Shown piece after piece: positions 10,224-23,356 of a stretch of DNA of 64,000 nucleotides. This stretch comes from Poa pratensis (Eukaryota > Streptophyta > Magnoliopsida > Poales > Poaceae): contig CAMZMU010000075.1 in NCBI GenBank assembly GCA_947311845.1, positions 20,790,177-20,854,176 of the forward strand, read 5' to 3'. Made by a program: the position numbers and the translations under genes. The notes below the pieces were generated by a model, which was not told where the DNA came from, searched no databases, and was given only the letters and a program-made list of their open reading frames with translations. Position 1 is the stretch's first letter. Every line of letters starts with the position of its first letter.

Positions 10224-12628
10224 GCATAGTTCTGCTCTACTATCCCGTTTCTAGTCGCATGTAGTTCGTGCCTGAGAATTCTCAAAACACTCTGTTTTAG
10301 TTGTTTTCTTTACTCGGATAGAGTGTTTAATACAACTTCTAGTACTTATCTTTTGGAGTTTTGGCACTGGAAGTAGAAGGGTGTTAGAGCATCTCTAGAT
10401 ACCTTATAAGTTGAACCCTTAAAACGCGTATAAGGGAACCCTTATATCGATTTAAGGGGTAGAACTTAACATAATCCATAAACTAAAACCTTAAATTTTA
10501 AAAAACATGTTCGCGTGATAAATTCACAACATGTTATGTGAATATGGGTTTACGTGATGATCTCCACGTTCAAACCGTTTGGGTGACGATTGTGAGGCTA
10601 GCGATCGGTCCATTGCATAAGTATTCTTCACAAACTAGGGCGCCAATTCAAGGTGACTTTTTTACGGTGGTTCACTTCGAGAATCAAGTCTCGATTTCCG
10701 GGGTGAAAATCCTACATCCGACCTTCATTACTTGTACCGGCAAGAACTGACTTCTAGTCATTTCCTTGGTAAAGGCATTGTCCCGAGATTATTCGTACTT
10801 TTTCTAGGGTAAAAACTGAAAACACATGATCTGATTTTGATGGTTAAATCGGGCAGCGACGGTGCTTGTACATTGTTCGTCGTTGGAGGCATTTTAATAG
10901 TTCGGGCATTGCTAGTTGTGATGGGTTTTTTTCTACTACTGTGAGTCGCTGGCCATCCGTATGGTCGCGCGTCACGGCAAGCCTGGTTCCACCGGGATGT
11001 ACACGCGTTGTGTAATCGGTCTCTTGCTACTCTGGTTTTATATCCTGAGAAACCATAGTAAAGAAAAACCAAAATGACTGAGTGGGACGCCGGCCCCTCG
11101 CATCATCCCGTCTCGCCGACTCCACGGAGCCTACCCTGTCAAATACTACCACTGGTACTATATAAAATCACATGCCTTCTTCTTCTTCTTGCACCATTCA
11201 CCCCAAAATTGCAAATCCTTAATATTTTACAACTATACGGCTCTAGCTAGTTTTGTTCATAGTGCGTGTTCGGTTAAACCTCTTGCTTCGTGGCTTTTAC
11301 ATTTCTCAATACAGCTCGTACATGCAACTTGATCAAGCCATTTTTCTCATATGATTCCATCAACAAGCCATGAAATTTCGGCAGTAAAACTAGCAAACAT
11401 CAAACTTATGTTACACATATGATTATGTCTGAGATTCAACACGGATATTTCATCCAAAATCGAACCTGCATGAGCTGGAGTGATTCAGTTAGCGGGACAA
11501 TTTTTTTCCTTTTTTCGTTTGTGTGTATCGTTTTGACTAGTTTTTATCATTATGATGTTATAATGTTGGGTGTAATTGGTATATATTTTTATATTAAGAT
11601 ATATTCTCTTTATCAAAAGAAAGAGAAATGCAGTACATACAAGATGTATTGTCGCATCTTCGTTTGCTGATTCGACAGCCAGTTAACGCCTGGTAGAACA
11701 CGACAATCCGTTCATATCTTATTCTACTGTCAAAAAATCTTTATCTAATTTGTCGATTCTGTTCAGCTAGAAAATAAGAGAGGTGGATGACAGCACTGGC
11801 AAGAGTGAGTCTGGAAAGAAGGTTCCCACTTGGACGGGATCTCGTCTCTGAGCACCTCCTGAAAAATCGTTTGCAAACCAAATGTTTATTCACCAACTTG
11901 TGTCTTGAACTGATTCAAGATTAATGACACATATGTTTTCTTATTGTCTTGTAGGCAAAGTTCTCTTTCGTTTAACGACGCACAATCCCGTCTTAAACCC
12001 TGCAACCACGGAGTTTTCATACTAAGCCCGAAGATTTTATGCCAGGAGGTAATAATAAAAAAAAGAGAAATACTCAGATGCTCCGTACCTACAAAGTTCG
12101 ATCCAAGAAATTGTAAGTAATTCGATGCCGATCGGACCACATTCTCGGCAAATTTCAACGGCACCGCTTCGTAATTGCGTCAGTGTCCAGTGGGCATAGA
12201 TGCAAACTGCCGCAGCACACCACGCCACACCCCATCTAAAATTGGCTCGAGTTCGTCGCCTTCCTCCTTCTCTCTCAGGCGCTCTTTCCACATCCCAGTT
12301 CGTCCCATCACCTTCGCATTGTTGTCCAGTTCGGCAGTTCCTGCGTATTTCTTCCGGATTCCTTTCCCAATCCGAACCATCCAAAACCGCGGCTTGTGCT
12401 GTATTCCCTGCCGTCGTGTTGCGCACCCGAGAAAGAAAACAACCAAGAATCCATAAAGAAAAGAGTGTCGCGCGGCGTCTGTATCTGTACGTTTCCCCAA
12501 CCCGAAAGCGTTTGATCCCGTGAATTCCGAGGCTCTAGCACCACCAAGGAAACCCGAGCTCTCTCTCACCCAATTTTGTTCTCTTGGGAGCAGGAAGAAA
12601 AGGTTGCCTATCTTGGGGGGCCGGGAAG
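10224..12628. other. Intergenic sequence upstream of the TauE/SafE gene
   Basis: No gene is recognised. A TATA-like 'tatataaaatca' near 11159 with downstream CT-rich sequence resembles a core promoter but no open frame follows. 'gagcatctctagatacc' near 10387 resembles the outer end of common cereal DNA transposons, without a matching partner seen. About 12200-12628 becomes CT-rich and is probably promoter and 5' UTR of the next gene. Confidence 0.45.
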
Positions 12629-15600
12629 ATGGGGAGGAGGATGCGGCACGCCATTGCCGCGCTCGGCGCCGCGTGCGTCGTCGTCGTCGCCGCCGCCGAC
12701 CGGGGCTTCTTGCCGGCCTCCGCCGTTCTCGTGGCGCCGGAGGAGGAAATCAGCCTCCTCAACAGGATTGCCGATTTCATGTGGGGGAGCGATGGGAATT
12801 CCTACCACCACGTTTGGCCGGTACTCCTATGGAACAAACCACACCTTTTTGAGCATTTCCTCTTACAAAATTCGCTTGCTTTTCTGCTTTAGTTTGCTTA
12901 TTAGTCCTGAGATGCGTGGGATACTGTACCTTTTCTCCCTGTGCTTGGTTTTGTGGGTCACCTGAAATTCAATTTGAGCCATGCATGATTGAACTGGAAT
13001 TCTCTTGATTTAATTTGTCCATGTAGCCTAACTGCAGACTATAGTCTTTTGTAGTGTTTTTGGATATGCAGCTAATCTGGTGAATTCTGTACATGTTCTA
13101 GGAAATGGAATTCGGATGGAAAATGGTGCTGGGGTCACTGATAGGATTCTTCGGCGCGTCGTTTGGGAGCGTCGGCGGCGTTGGTGGCGGCGGGATCTTT
13201 GTGCCGATGCTGACTTTGATTATCGGTTTTGATGCCAAGTCGTCCACTGCGATGTCTAAGTGTGAGCATCTGTCTGTTTTCCTTTGGATATTTCCTCTTT
13301 TGTGCATGCTCTTAAAGAAAGGTTCATGCTGTCCATACGAACTCTTTTCTCAAGCTTGTTTAGTATGTTGTGCCGTTAATGATTGATTCCTGTGTGCATT
13401 AGTTTGCCTCTTTTTGAGGGATCTTGCTTGTCCTGTTGTTCTTGGAAAGTTAGGCTCTGGCAAACTAGGAATTACTAGAATACTTAGATTTCCTGAAGTG
13501 GTTGTTGATGTTATTATTTTTTATTTGCCTTTTGTGCTAGACAGGTACGTTTCGTGGTGGTTGCTTGACATTCATGTGTATACAGATTGCATATTTTTTG
13601 CCTTTGTCTGGCTTACTTGTACTTAACTATAAGCAAAGTCCATGTTTACTCGTTTTCAAAGAAAAGGTAGCTAAAAAGATGAAAAGCAGACCAGTTAGAA
13701 AGGCTCTTGCACTGGTCTAAATGTCATGCAGTTTTCTGCATGTATATGATTCATTTGTTTCTCAGTTTTTTTCCTCTTTTATACTGATTATCTGGTTTGC
13801 TTCTTTATTTTCACGATACATTCCTGCTGTTTAGGAACTTATTTATGTTTCACCTAATTACATGTATCTACTTAGAATTGTTGGTTGATATTGTTACAGT
13901 AGTTCAGTATAACTGAAAGAAAAATCTGATTGCCGGCTTGCTAGGCGAGTCTTGAAAAATTATAATAGAATAATAGTAAAAAATTGGAACATTAGTTAGG
14001 TAAGTTCAACGGAGATTGTTAATTCAGTAAATTTATTGAGATTTTATATTCTTTGGGACAGGTATGATCACGGGTGCAGCTGTCTCAACTGTGTACTACA
14101 ATCTCAAGCTGAAACATCCGACTTTGGATATGCCGATGATCGACTATGACCTAGCACTGCTGATTCAGCCTATGCTAATGCTTGGAATCAGCATTGGCGT
14201 TATTTTCAATGTTATATTCCCTGACTGGCTGGTCACCGTTCTCTTGATAATCCTTTTCCTAGGTGCTCAATTCATTCCTAAACTGTTGATTTTTGTATTT
14301 TGGTTATCTGATTCTTATGAATGACCTTCGTTTGCTTCTCCAAATTAAACTGTAGGCACATCAACTAAAGCTTTTCTGAAGGGTGTTGAGACATGGAAGA
14401 AAGAGACCATAGTCCAAAGGGTAATGTTTGGCAATTATCTCATCATCTTGATAAACTGTGATTTTTTATCTCTTCTTCTTTTATTTGCTTCTCTTGTATG
14501 CTAATCTGACTATTTTCATTTCTTCCAGGAGGCTGCAAAACGGTCGGAGCAAATCAGTAAGAGTGCTAGACAAAGATGTGCTGCTCACCTGTCATCAAAT
14601 CCATATATTGTTTCTTATATTTGGCAACCTTTCAGGTGAGGAACCAGAGTATGCACCACTTCCTACAGGACCAGGTGCGGCAGCTGATGCAAAAGTCCGA
14701 TCAGATGAAGCGGTAAACATCTCATGACAATATACATAATCCCCTGCATTTGTTGGAAACATCGCTCGCAAGGATTTAAAGCTAAAACTTCCCAATATTT
14801 CAGCCATCTCTTATGAATAACATTTACTGGAAGGAGTTTGGTCTTCTCACGTTCGTGTGGCTAGCATTTCTTGCGATCCAGATCACAAAGGTGAGGATCA
14901 TAATGCAAATCTAGAAACTTAAATGGTAATATCAATCTCAGCCTCATCTAATTTTCTGCTTCTCACCATTAGTTGTCTTGTTCTGTAACTCTGCACGTAT
15001 TTATATGATTCTTTCTGTGCTTTTCCGTTGGTCTTTCTTGGCCTCTGTATCAAGCCTTTCTTCTCTCTTGGTGCTTGTTTGTCTTTACCACATAATAAGG
15101 CTCAGCTAATATGCCTCGATGTGTAACAATAAAATTCGCAATAGTGGAAAAGCATCCTTTGGGACCAATGTCATTCAAGGATAGGAATCAAATCAATTTA
15201 TATAACTGACCCATTGTGTTGCTTTGATAACACTTCTGAGAAAGTAAGAAGGCCTACTTTCTTGGTTGATTAGACGATACATACAGATGCTATCACTATA
15301 TTGCTTAGGAACTATTGTTTATTTATTTTAGTTTTACAGTTTTCTCATCAGCACTAATATCTTTGAGTCTTTGACGGTAACATCCCAATTATATGCTGTT
15401 TTCTCATATTTACAGAACTACGCTTCAACTTGTTCCACGTGGTACTGGGTCTTGAACTTTCTCCAGGTATTATTGATGTGTTTGTTTCACCCCAGTTACA
15501 CGAACAATCTATGCTGATATACTATACATACTATATAAACCCTTTATGGTATTTAACCACTGAAATTTATGTTTATATACCTCTCTCATATCAGATGTAT

Positions 15601-16761
15601 GAATTACCTTGCATGTTTTTGTTGATCTTCTGATTTCTTCATACTAGTACTGGAACCTATGGTGCTCCTTGCACACAAAAAAAGAAGTTGCAGCATATGG
15701 TGTCAAAACCATAACTTGTCATCAGATTTATGAATTAGCTCCCGTGTTTTGACTGAACTCTTAATAGGTTGGAACTACTAAATCTTAAGCTCCCATTTTT
15801 ATGTGAAAAGTTGTAATGTTGCACCATGGACTCGTCTATAGGCACTAATTTTCACTATAGGTCCTTCTCTTATCGTATGTTACTGATTTATGTCATTAGA
15901 ATGTGAAAGATGGATGGCTGTATTCAAGCAATATTGACCATACACCGTGATAAATCTTTCTGCTTGGTGTATGTAGATCCCGGTATCAGTAGGAGTGACT
16001 ATGTACGAAGCACTAGGCCTGATGAACGGAAAGAGGGTTCTATCATCAAAAGGAACTGAACAAACTACCCTGAAATTCCATCAACTCTGCATATACTGCT
16101 TCTTTGGTGTCACTGCGGGGCTCGTCGGTGGTCTCCTTGGTCTTGGAGGTGGCTTTATCATGGGGCCACTGTTTTTGGAGCTCGGCATCCCTCCCCAGGT
16201 ACGCTCCACCCAGATTGTTTTGTGTGTTGACAAGTTATGCTTTGCCCGTAAAGAACGCCTCCTGAAGTGAAACTATGATAGGTTTCAAGTGCTACAGCCA
16301 CGTTCGCTATGATGTTCTCAGCTTCCATGTCCGTTGTGGAATACTACCTCCTGAACCGGTTTCCAGTCCCTTATGGTACTTCTCTTTGGTTTGCTCTTTT
16401 TCTTGCTATCGCTTGACATGTACTGAATTAATTTCTTCACCTTTTCTTTAGCTGCTTACTTTGTTGCCGTGGCATTCGTTGCTGCCATTATCGGCCAGCA
16501 CGTGGTAAGGAGGCTGATTAGTTGGTTAGGGCGGGCATCACTCATCATCTTCATATTGGCTTTCATGATCTTCGTCAGCGCAATTTCCCTCGGTACGTTT
16601 TTCAACATATAACTGCACCTGATCAGATGTCCATTGTTTGAACAGTACTAACAAAACTAGCTGCTCAATCTGCAGGTGGGGTTGGTATCTCAAACATGAT
16701 TCAAAAGATCCAGCGACATGAGTACATGGGGTTTGAGAACCTCTGCAAGTACGACGCATAG
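12629..16761 (+). CDS. Sulfite exporter TauE/SafE family protein (12 exons, complete)
   Basis: A predicted multi-pass membrane transporter of 467 residues. TauE/SafE proteins are linked to export of sulfite or sulfonate-related anions; the plant substrate is not shown by the sequence. Exons: 12629-12820, 13102-13261, 14062-14262, 14356-14420, 14529-14556, 14636-14712, 14804-14890, 15416-15466, 15977-16198, 16282-16375, 16452-16592, 16676-16761. All junctions are GT/AG and the frame is continuous. The N-terminus has a hydrophobic signal-like segment (about residues 6-25). Exon 2 encodes the glycine-rich [16 protein letters not shown] motif, and exon 9 the second copy, [18 protein letters not shown], the paired signature of the family. 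The start at 12629 is the first ATG of the frame. Length agrees with plant homologues of about 460-480 residues. It appears intact. Confidence 0.93.
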
Positions 16762-18623
16762 GACGTGAACAGGCTAAATTAGAAGCAGTGGATAAGTCGT
16801 GTGCAGTTATCAAGAAGGGAAGCAGAATTAAATTGAGAGTCGATTTGTATTGGGGGGTTCCGAGATTCGAATCTTAACCCTTGTAACCAAAAGGTAATCT
16901 AGCTGCGCAAAATCATGGAGGGGTGATGACTTGGACTAGAATCGAAATTAATTTCGGAGAATACTTTACCGACTTCTATTTTTGTCCGTATGAGGCCGAT
17001 TTAGCGTGCATCACATTGTAAGATCTGTTCTTGTGCCTGTGCAGAATATCATCTTAGATGTGCATTTCGTTGTCAGAACTCGTTTAGCATGAAAATGGTC
17101 CCTACATATATGTTGTAGAAGCCTAGAAGTATGTGCTGTTATCCTCAGTTTATGTGCAAATTTGGGTCGATTCCATGGGACTGGAACGAGATCAAATGAA
17201 TGCTCACATCATTGTTGCACACTGGATGCAGAATTGTCACTTCTGAATTGATCCATACTCCATCGGCTGTCATGATTCTGTGCATAACGATTTCTACATA
17301 GTCTCTCATGATTCTGTGTATAACGATTTCTACATAGTTCCATGTGCACATGCAAAAAACAGTAAGGATGACTGCAACAAGGTGCAGATGACAAATTGAC
17401 AAGTACTGTGCTTGGTTGCTTACTGTATTAGTAACAATTTTGCAAGGAAGCTAGACATGAAAGAATGAACCTATATATAGGAGGGCAAACAAAATCATGC
17501 TTCTTCCTGCTACATTGATCTAGGGTTTAAGGGTTAAAGCATACGTGGACAAATGCAGCTACTCATGTGGAGTGACAGACATTGCATGTTTCTTATATGT
17601 CTTATTCATCTTTAAAAATAGCATACTACTTCATACAATCAACATGTGTCATCGATTCTAGCTCAGTTTACTGAAAAAAGATTTGAGTTTTGCGCCTGTG
17701 TAAAAATAACAAATTTTAGCACTGAAATTTTTGCCCGAAAAGCTCTCTGCTGAATAATGCTCCCCCTCTCTGTGCTTCAACCATAACAGCCGATGAAACA
17801 ACGTTGTGACTCCAGTTGGTGCCCAGGTATAAAAGCTCACAACACCCATGTTCTGTTTCTCCTTTACATTTGAGTTTGATCTTCAGAATGTGGGTAAAGA
17901 GAAGCCATGAATGATTTTACGATGGTGATGTTCCAAATCCAAAATCTCCGCGGATGCGGGAAACACCAGCCGTGCTCTATGAGAGAAACATCATCACACT
18001 GTGCTCTATGAGAGAAACGCCACCAGCACTGACAACATCCATGGCACCAGGACCTGACCGGCATCATGCCATACCACTAGATGACTCCAGTACTACTATT
18101 AGAAGCATGGGTGTGTTACTTTCATCCAGAACATTTCAGCATCATCCTACATCTTTTAAGAAAGTACCACTGACGTCGCAAAAGCAGATAGTGCATTGCA
18201 ACAATACAAACAGTAAAATGACCAATTTGATGCGCCAGAGCCAACGCAACAGATATCGTTGTAACAGAAGATGCCACACATTGCTCTGAAATTTATGCCA
18301 TAGTCCAACCTGTACCATGGTAACCAGACTTCGGAGCACCACTCTAAAATTTCTAACCCATACCAAAGATTTCTAAGCAGACTCATGTTTACAGTAGCGA
18401 GGGGATGCTTTGAGAAACTTTATCTAAATCGTCAGAAGACTCGAGACAGAAGAGAACATTGTATACTAACGATAGGGGGAAAACTGTAAGCTGACAGTTA
18501 CGAGAAGAATGCTTGAAATCTTTGATCAAGCATGCTCCTGTTACCACGGGCACCCGATGATGTTTTTAGCATCTGAAGCGATTTACAGTTTTTTACATGA
18601 ATAGGTCTTTCCGCGGCTGCCCT
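16762..18623. other. Intergenic, with two small tandem duplications
   Basis: This begins with the 3' UTR of the transporter gene and ends with the 3' UTR of the minus-strand UBTD-like gene, so the two genes are tail-to-tail. A 36-bp unit with 'tcatgattctgtg' and 'ataacgatttctacatag' is repeated at about 17268-17340. 'gtgctctatgagagaaac' occurs twice near 17970 and 18001. Nothing else is assigned. Confidence 0.6.
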
Positions 18624-21369
18624 TCAACTATCTTGGACCAGGTTGGTTGGTTCACTCAGAACATACTTGGGCAGTTCATATTTAGCACCTGAAATGTTAA
18701 CAGCTCTAGTAAACAACCTCGACACATTTGAAAGAATGAAAACAAAAACGAACCAGATGGAAAATCGAACCTCTTTCATCATAGCAGAGAGTCAGGTCAG
18801 CATTTGAAACAATTACACCCGCACTTTCCACAATTGTCTGCCCAAGGGCTACCTCAGACTCTGCTGCAACGCGAAGGGCGTCCCAAATTTCTGTACAAGG
18901 CTTAAATGGTTAGTGCAAGGATTGCATATGGAGCAGCTAAAAGCACTATGCATCCAAGCAGGAAAAGGAAGCTTCGGTCAACTAACAATATAATACGAAG
19001 CAAAACTATGTACATACACATGATAGACACAGAACAGTAAGAAATACCTTTCTGACCACCATAGTGAGGAGCTGTGTCCCAAAACTCATCACGCATCTGC
19101 CTGAGCTGGCCAATTGTAATAGGCTGGGGGTGCTTCCAGGGCTTAGGTTTCCTGATTTTCTTCGTAATGTCTGCATAATTCAAAAATAAACCTCATTGTA
19201 TGAGATGGCCAGTGAAGCCTGAAGAAGTCTTCACAGGCAAAGGATAATGCAGTAAATTCAGTGCAAATCAAGTAGCACCAGTTTTCTCTTGAAAATTCAT
19301 GTCTACGTAACAGGAGCATCCTTGTACAACTGTATCATTTGCTTACCTTCAAATTTAAGGACATATTTCTAGCCTTATTCTCATTGCCAACTAACTACTT
19401 TGTTATTTTTTTTATTATGTGTACCATAAATATACACATTACATATGGCAAGCAGCAAGTTTCTACCACCAAAAGACTAACTTATAGGAACAAAATAGCC
19501 TAAATCAAAATAAACCTGTGTTAATAACTCACGATTGCAACATCAAATATTCAATGGACATAATATTTGATCCATGCTATGTGCATACAGAAGAGTAAAA
19601 CACAGATATGTATTTAATCGTGTCCTTCCATCTAATTACTTAAGAATAGACATTTTCAGTGAGTAATGGGTCATGTATTTAATAGATCTCCAAAAATTAT
19701 TAACTCTACAGATTGTACTTTTATCTGAAATATTGGCAAGTGGCAAGCAATAGAATGAAGGTTCCACAATTGCATTGTGCATTTTCAACAGACACAGTAT
19801 GATGCATCAGCACTTACATATTACTATTGTCATGCCTCACATGGCACGTGCATCTTCTTTATAGATTAGGAAACCCCACAAGACTTATTCAAATCATAAT
19901 AGTACTATCTTAAATTAGCAGTTTAGCACAGCCTAGTCCTTGTGGACACATTATGTCAGGCTTCAAACAAATCAGGCAAACTAAATGATCATCCATATTC
20001 ATTAACGAATATTGACACAGTTACAAGTTCACAAACACAGATCTATAAATCTAGCTGAACACCCATTAAATACAACTCTCTTTTTTTTGCGAATCATTTA
20101 CCAAGTTTACAGATAAATCTATCAATCTAGCTGAACATCCGTAAAATGCAACTCATCTCAGCTGTAATAAACAAGAAAAACAAATCATGTATAGTTACAG
20201 CTTTCAGTATCCAACTTGCCCAAAATGCCATATTTCTTGTACCGGGACAACAGAACAAGTCACAAACATAACATTTGCTTATGTATTGCAAAATAACGAC
20301 TACTATATAGCACAAAAGAAAACAGAAACCACGAAAGAGACAGAAAGAATGTTAATCACACCCCAAGAATGCAATAGATATTAAGACTGTGTCGCGCTGA
20401 CTGCTATGCTAACTAATTAGTTCAGTACAAATTATACAGACATCATCAAAATTCTGCATCATGTAGGAAGGCATAGTACTGCATGCTATCCAATCAAGAA
20501 ACATCCACCAAACACAAGAAATTAGAAGCAACACAACTTTGTCTAAAAAAAGACAATTTTGTCATCCATGCTAAATTTGTACTAACCACCATAAAGTTCA
20601 ACAGCATTCAAGTCTCTCACAGCTTAACAACTTTGGAAGATCCAAATCTACTTACATCTTCATGTTCACAGACTGACGGATCGTGATCTCCTCTTCACCA
20701 AACTATGATTCACGAAGTCAGAAACTGTCCTTTAACATCTTCCACATGATATGCACACAGGAAATAAAATGTATAACAGGTTCAATTTACACTCATGTTG
20801 CCACTCAATAGCATAATCTAATTCAGCAAGAGCACTCTCCAATTACACAGCTCAATCTTCCCCAAGAATCCATCCTCGCAAACCCATCATTCTCCAAGAC
20901 GGCAGGAACCCAAATCACAACTCGATCAATAATCGTCCCCATGAAGGCACCACTCAAATCCCTGACAAGCCCTTCACCGACTAACCACACACAGACACAC
21001 ACACACCAAGAACTCTACTGTAACCTAACTCAATTTGGAACCAAGAACTCAGCTTCCTGCCAAGCACGGCTCGACCAAGAACCAATTCCCACAAGGCCGC
21101 AACCCTCTGAGTGCCATCTACTCCATCACAACGATGCCTTCAGAAGAGATCGACGAATCCTCAAACCCCAAGGAACCCAATTCCACGAGCCGCGCCGAAA
21201 TCGTAAGTTGGTTGCCACAAACACCCGATCCTAAGCGACGGATCAAACAGAAAGAAAGGAGCAGGAAGGGAAATCTGAGGGGTTGGGTGCTTGGATCGTG
21301 GACTCTTACCGCCGTCTTGCCGCCTCCGGCGGCTGGGGCGCCCTTGGGGGTGGATCCTACGCAGCCCAT
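18624..21369 (-). CDS. Ubiquitin domain-containing protein (UBTD1/2-like), 4 exons
   Basis: A small protein of about 118-122 residues with the UBTD N-terminal domain, thought to bind E2 ubiquitin-conjugating enzymes in animals; the plant role is not evident. Exons on the minus strand: 21310-21369 (MGCVGSTPKGAPAAGGGK, an N-myristoylation-like MGC start), 19048-19170, 18771-18890 and 18624-18688. Signature stretches are KIRKPKPWKHPQPIT, EFWDTAPHYGGQK, EIWDALRVAAE and YELPKYVLSEPTN. The final three exons join cleanly. Joining exon 1 to the strong acceptor TGCAG (exon start 19170) is out of frame by one base. A weaker acceptor 11 bases further in (exon start 19159) is in frame. One lost G at the exon 1 donor would also explain this. 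Intron 1 is long (about 2.1 kb). Confidence 0.88.
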
Positions 21370-21937
21370 GGGAATCGTGCGCTCTTGCTTGGTGAAGCCG
21401 TGGAGCGGTGGAGGGCTTTTGGGGGGACGAGGCAGCCTTGGCTTCCGAGCTTCTACGAAGAAAGGAACAGAAAGCGGCCGTAATTTCCCCCGTTTTGTGT
21501 TTTTATTCTCAGAAAAAAACTTTTAATTATTTATTTATTTCATGTATATATAATTTTAGACCATTGCATCAATAGATAACCTTTTCCTCTGTATGAATCT
21601 ATATTATTTCATTTCAATTTTTCCCAAAACTTCCCAAAAAAAATCCTGAATTGAATCAAAATTGACGGTTAATAGAGCAACTCCACTCGTCACTCCCAAA
21701 TCCCAATAAACAAATTTGCGATCTCAAAATAAAATTAGGCAAATTTGTAAAAGAAAAAACAACACATTTGTGCGGAAAATCTAGAAAACCACCTGTATTT
21801 GTGAAAATCACAAATAACCACCAACATTGTGGTCCCAGTTGGTTTCAAAAAAATTGGTCATCGATTTACAGTGGACCCGGTCTACGCTGCATTTGCTTCG
21901 ATTTCTTAAATTTTCTATCCCATTGTATCCAATCTAG
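21370..21937. other. Upstream region of the UBTD-like gene
   Basis: Contains the 5' UTR and promoter region of the minus-strand gene, then AT-rich sequence. No further feature is supported. Confidence 0.5.
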
Positions 21938-23189
21938 GTGCAAGAGAACATTTACGACTCGGAATGGGATGGAATGGACGATGGACAGAAAAAGTGTGTG
22001 ACCATGGCAAAAAAAATTAGGAAGTTTGTTTGTTTTGCAGGCATTAGCACTGGCAGAAGGTTCCTGACATGTTCCAAGAAGGTATGCTTTGGTCTATTAA
22101 TTTCTCAAAATGTTCTTATTTTTCTAATTTCAGTACATAATTGAAATACTATAATAGTGCCATTATTAATTTATAATTGTTCATATGCTTGAATTAAGCC
22201 AGTAGTTGAAGCAATATAATTGTTTTAGTGTCATTATTAATTTATAGGTTCATATTGTATAATATAATTATTTTCTACATTTTAGAATGGTGATGTATGC
22301 GGTAAAGTGCATTAGGTGGATCCATAGTGGCCTCCTCATATACATAAGGTTTTGCTGAAGGTGACGTGGGCCTACCCTTCGGGTGGCCCACCATGAGGAC
22401 ACCTGGTGCATGTATAAGCTGAGGCCCAGTGGCAAGCCTGCCAACAAACCACGGCCAAGGCCCACGAAGGGGGCCCAAGAAGACGAAGTACGCTCCAAGG
22501 CTAGCGAAGCTTAAGTCGGTAGAAACCTACCTTACCTGTAAACCTAATCGGATGCGAACTCCCGAGACCCAGCCTCCTATATAAAGGCTGGGAGGGCCGC
22601 CGATCTAGGTCCGCATTACTCATACCACCAAAACACTAGCGAGATCGCATCTCGTCGGGACGCCATTGTAGCTCCTTTGTACACCTCAAACATCAATAAC
22701 CAGACAAGAAGAAGTAGGGTGTTACCCCCTGGGGGCCTGAACCTGGTAAATCCTTACTTGTCAGCCGAAGATTCTACCAACGCTACCAAATCTCTCCCCT
22801 AATCTCAACCCTAGGTACCGAACCATGGGATTTGCCGTGGTACCCCCCACGTCAGAAGGTATGAGATTTGTATGAGTTTGAGAACACATAAAGGTTTAAA
22901 GAAAATTGTGATTTTGCTGAAAAGTATTACAAGATGATCAAAGAGAAAGATGAGGTGGACGAATAAACAAGAAGTTGCAGGTAGAACTGAACGAATCAAT
23001 GAATGAGTACCAAGTTGGAGCAGCATCACAGAAGATATTCTCAAGTTGCTTAGAGAGAAGGCGGAAAAACAGAGGGATCAACTGAAGGGGGACACGAGGA
23101 AGCTGGAGTAGTACATTGCACAACTGTTGAAGGCAGGAGAGCAGAACAACAAAACGCCGCAGAAGATTCGGGATATTTTAAATGATTAG
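21938..23189 (+). pseudogene. GRF-type zinc-finger protein pseudogene, interrupted by a solo LTR
   Basis: A first exon at about 21938-22081 encodes KFVCFAGISTGRRFLTCSKK, the C...GRRF..C pattern of GRF zinc fingers (a nucleic-acid-binding motif common in grass repeat-associated proteins). A GT donor follows, and a second exon begins at 22285 (NGDVCGKVH, then WPPHIHKVLLK). This exon has in-frame stops and is cut by the LTR at 22362. Coding similarity resumes after the right target duplication at 22860 as a charged coiled-coil-like stretch (YEFENT, FAEKYYKMIKEKDEV), also with stops and a frame change. The original may itself have been transposon-borne. It is clearly non-functional. Confidence 0.72.
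22362..22854 (+). mobile_element. Solo LTR (493 bp) with 5-bp target duplication
   Basis: Starts TGACGTGGGCC and ends CCCCCCACGTCA, giving TG...CA ends. It is flanked by perfect GAAGG duplications (22357-22361 and 22855-22859). A TATA box, 'ctatataaagg', lies near 22577 and the sequence resembles Triticeae Gypsy-type LTRs. There is no internal domain, so the element was reduced to one LTR by recombination. It sits in the second exon of the GRF-type pseudogene. Orientation follows the TATA position. Superfamily is inferred. Confidence 0.88.
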
Positions 23190-23356
23190 TTATTTGTTGT
23201 AATAATTTCAGTTGTTAAGATGAATTTGTACTAACAGTTAAGCATGGAGTTGGACCAGCAGTTGTGAGTTAATGAATATATCTGAATTTTTCTATGTGTG
23301 TACTGAATTTGCACCTGAATATTAAGTGTTAGTGAATTCAGTGTTGTGTTTCTGGT

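Noticed and set aside
11159..11260. TATA-like sequence suggesting a gene start
   Set aside because: No open frame or plausible exon follows for over 1 kb.
12576..12965. Alternative overlapping frame across exon 1 of the TauE/SafE gene
   Set aside because: It starts at a non-ATG codon, runs into intron 1, and the other frame is supported by 11 further exons.
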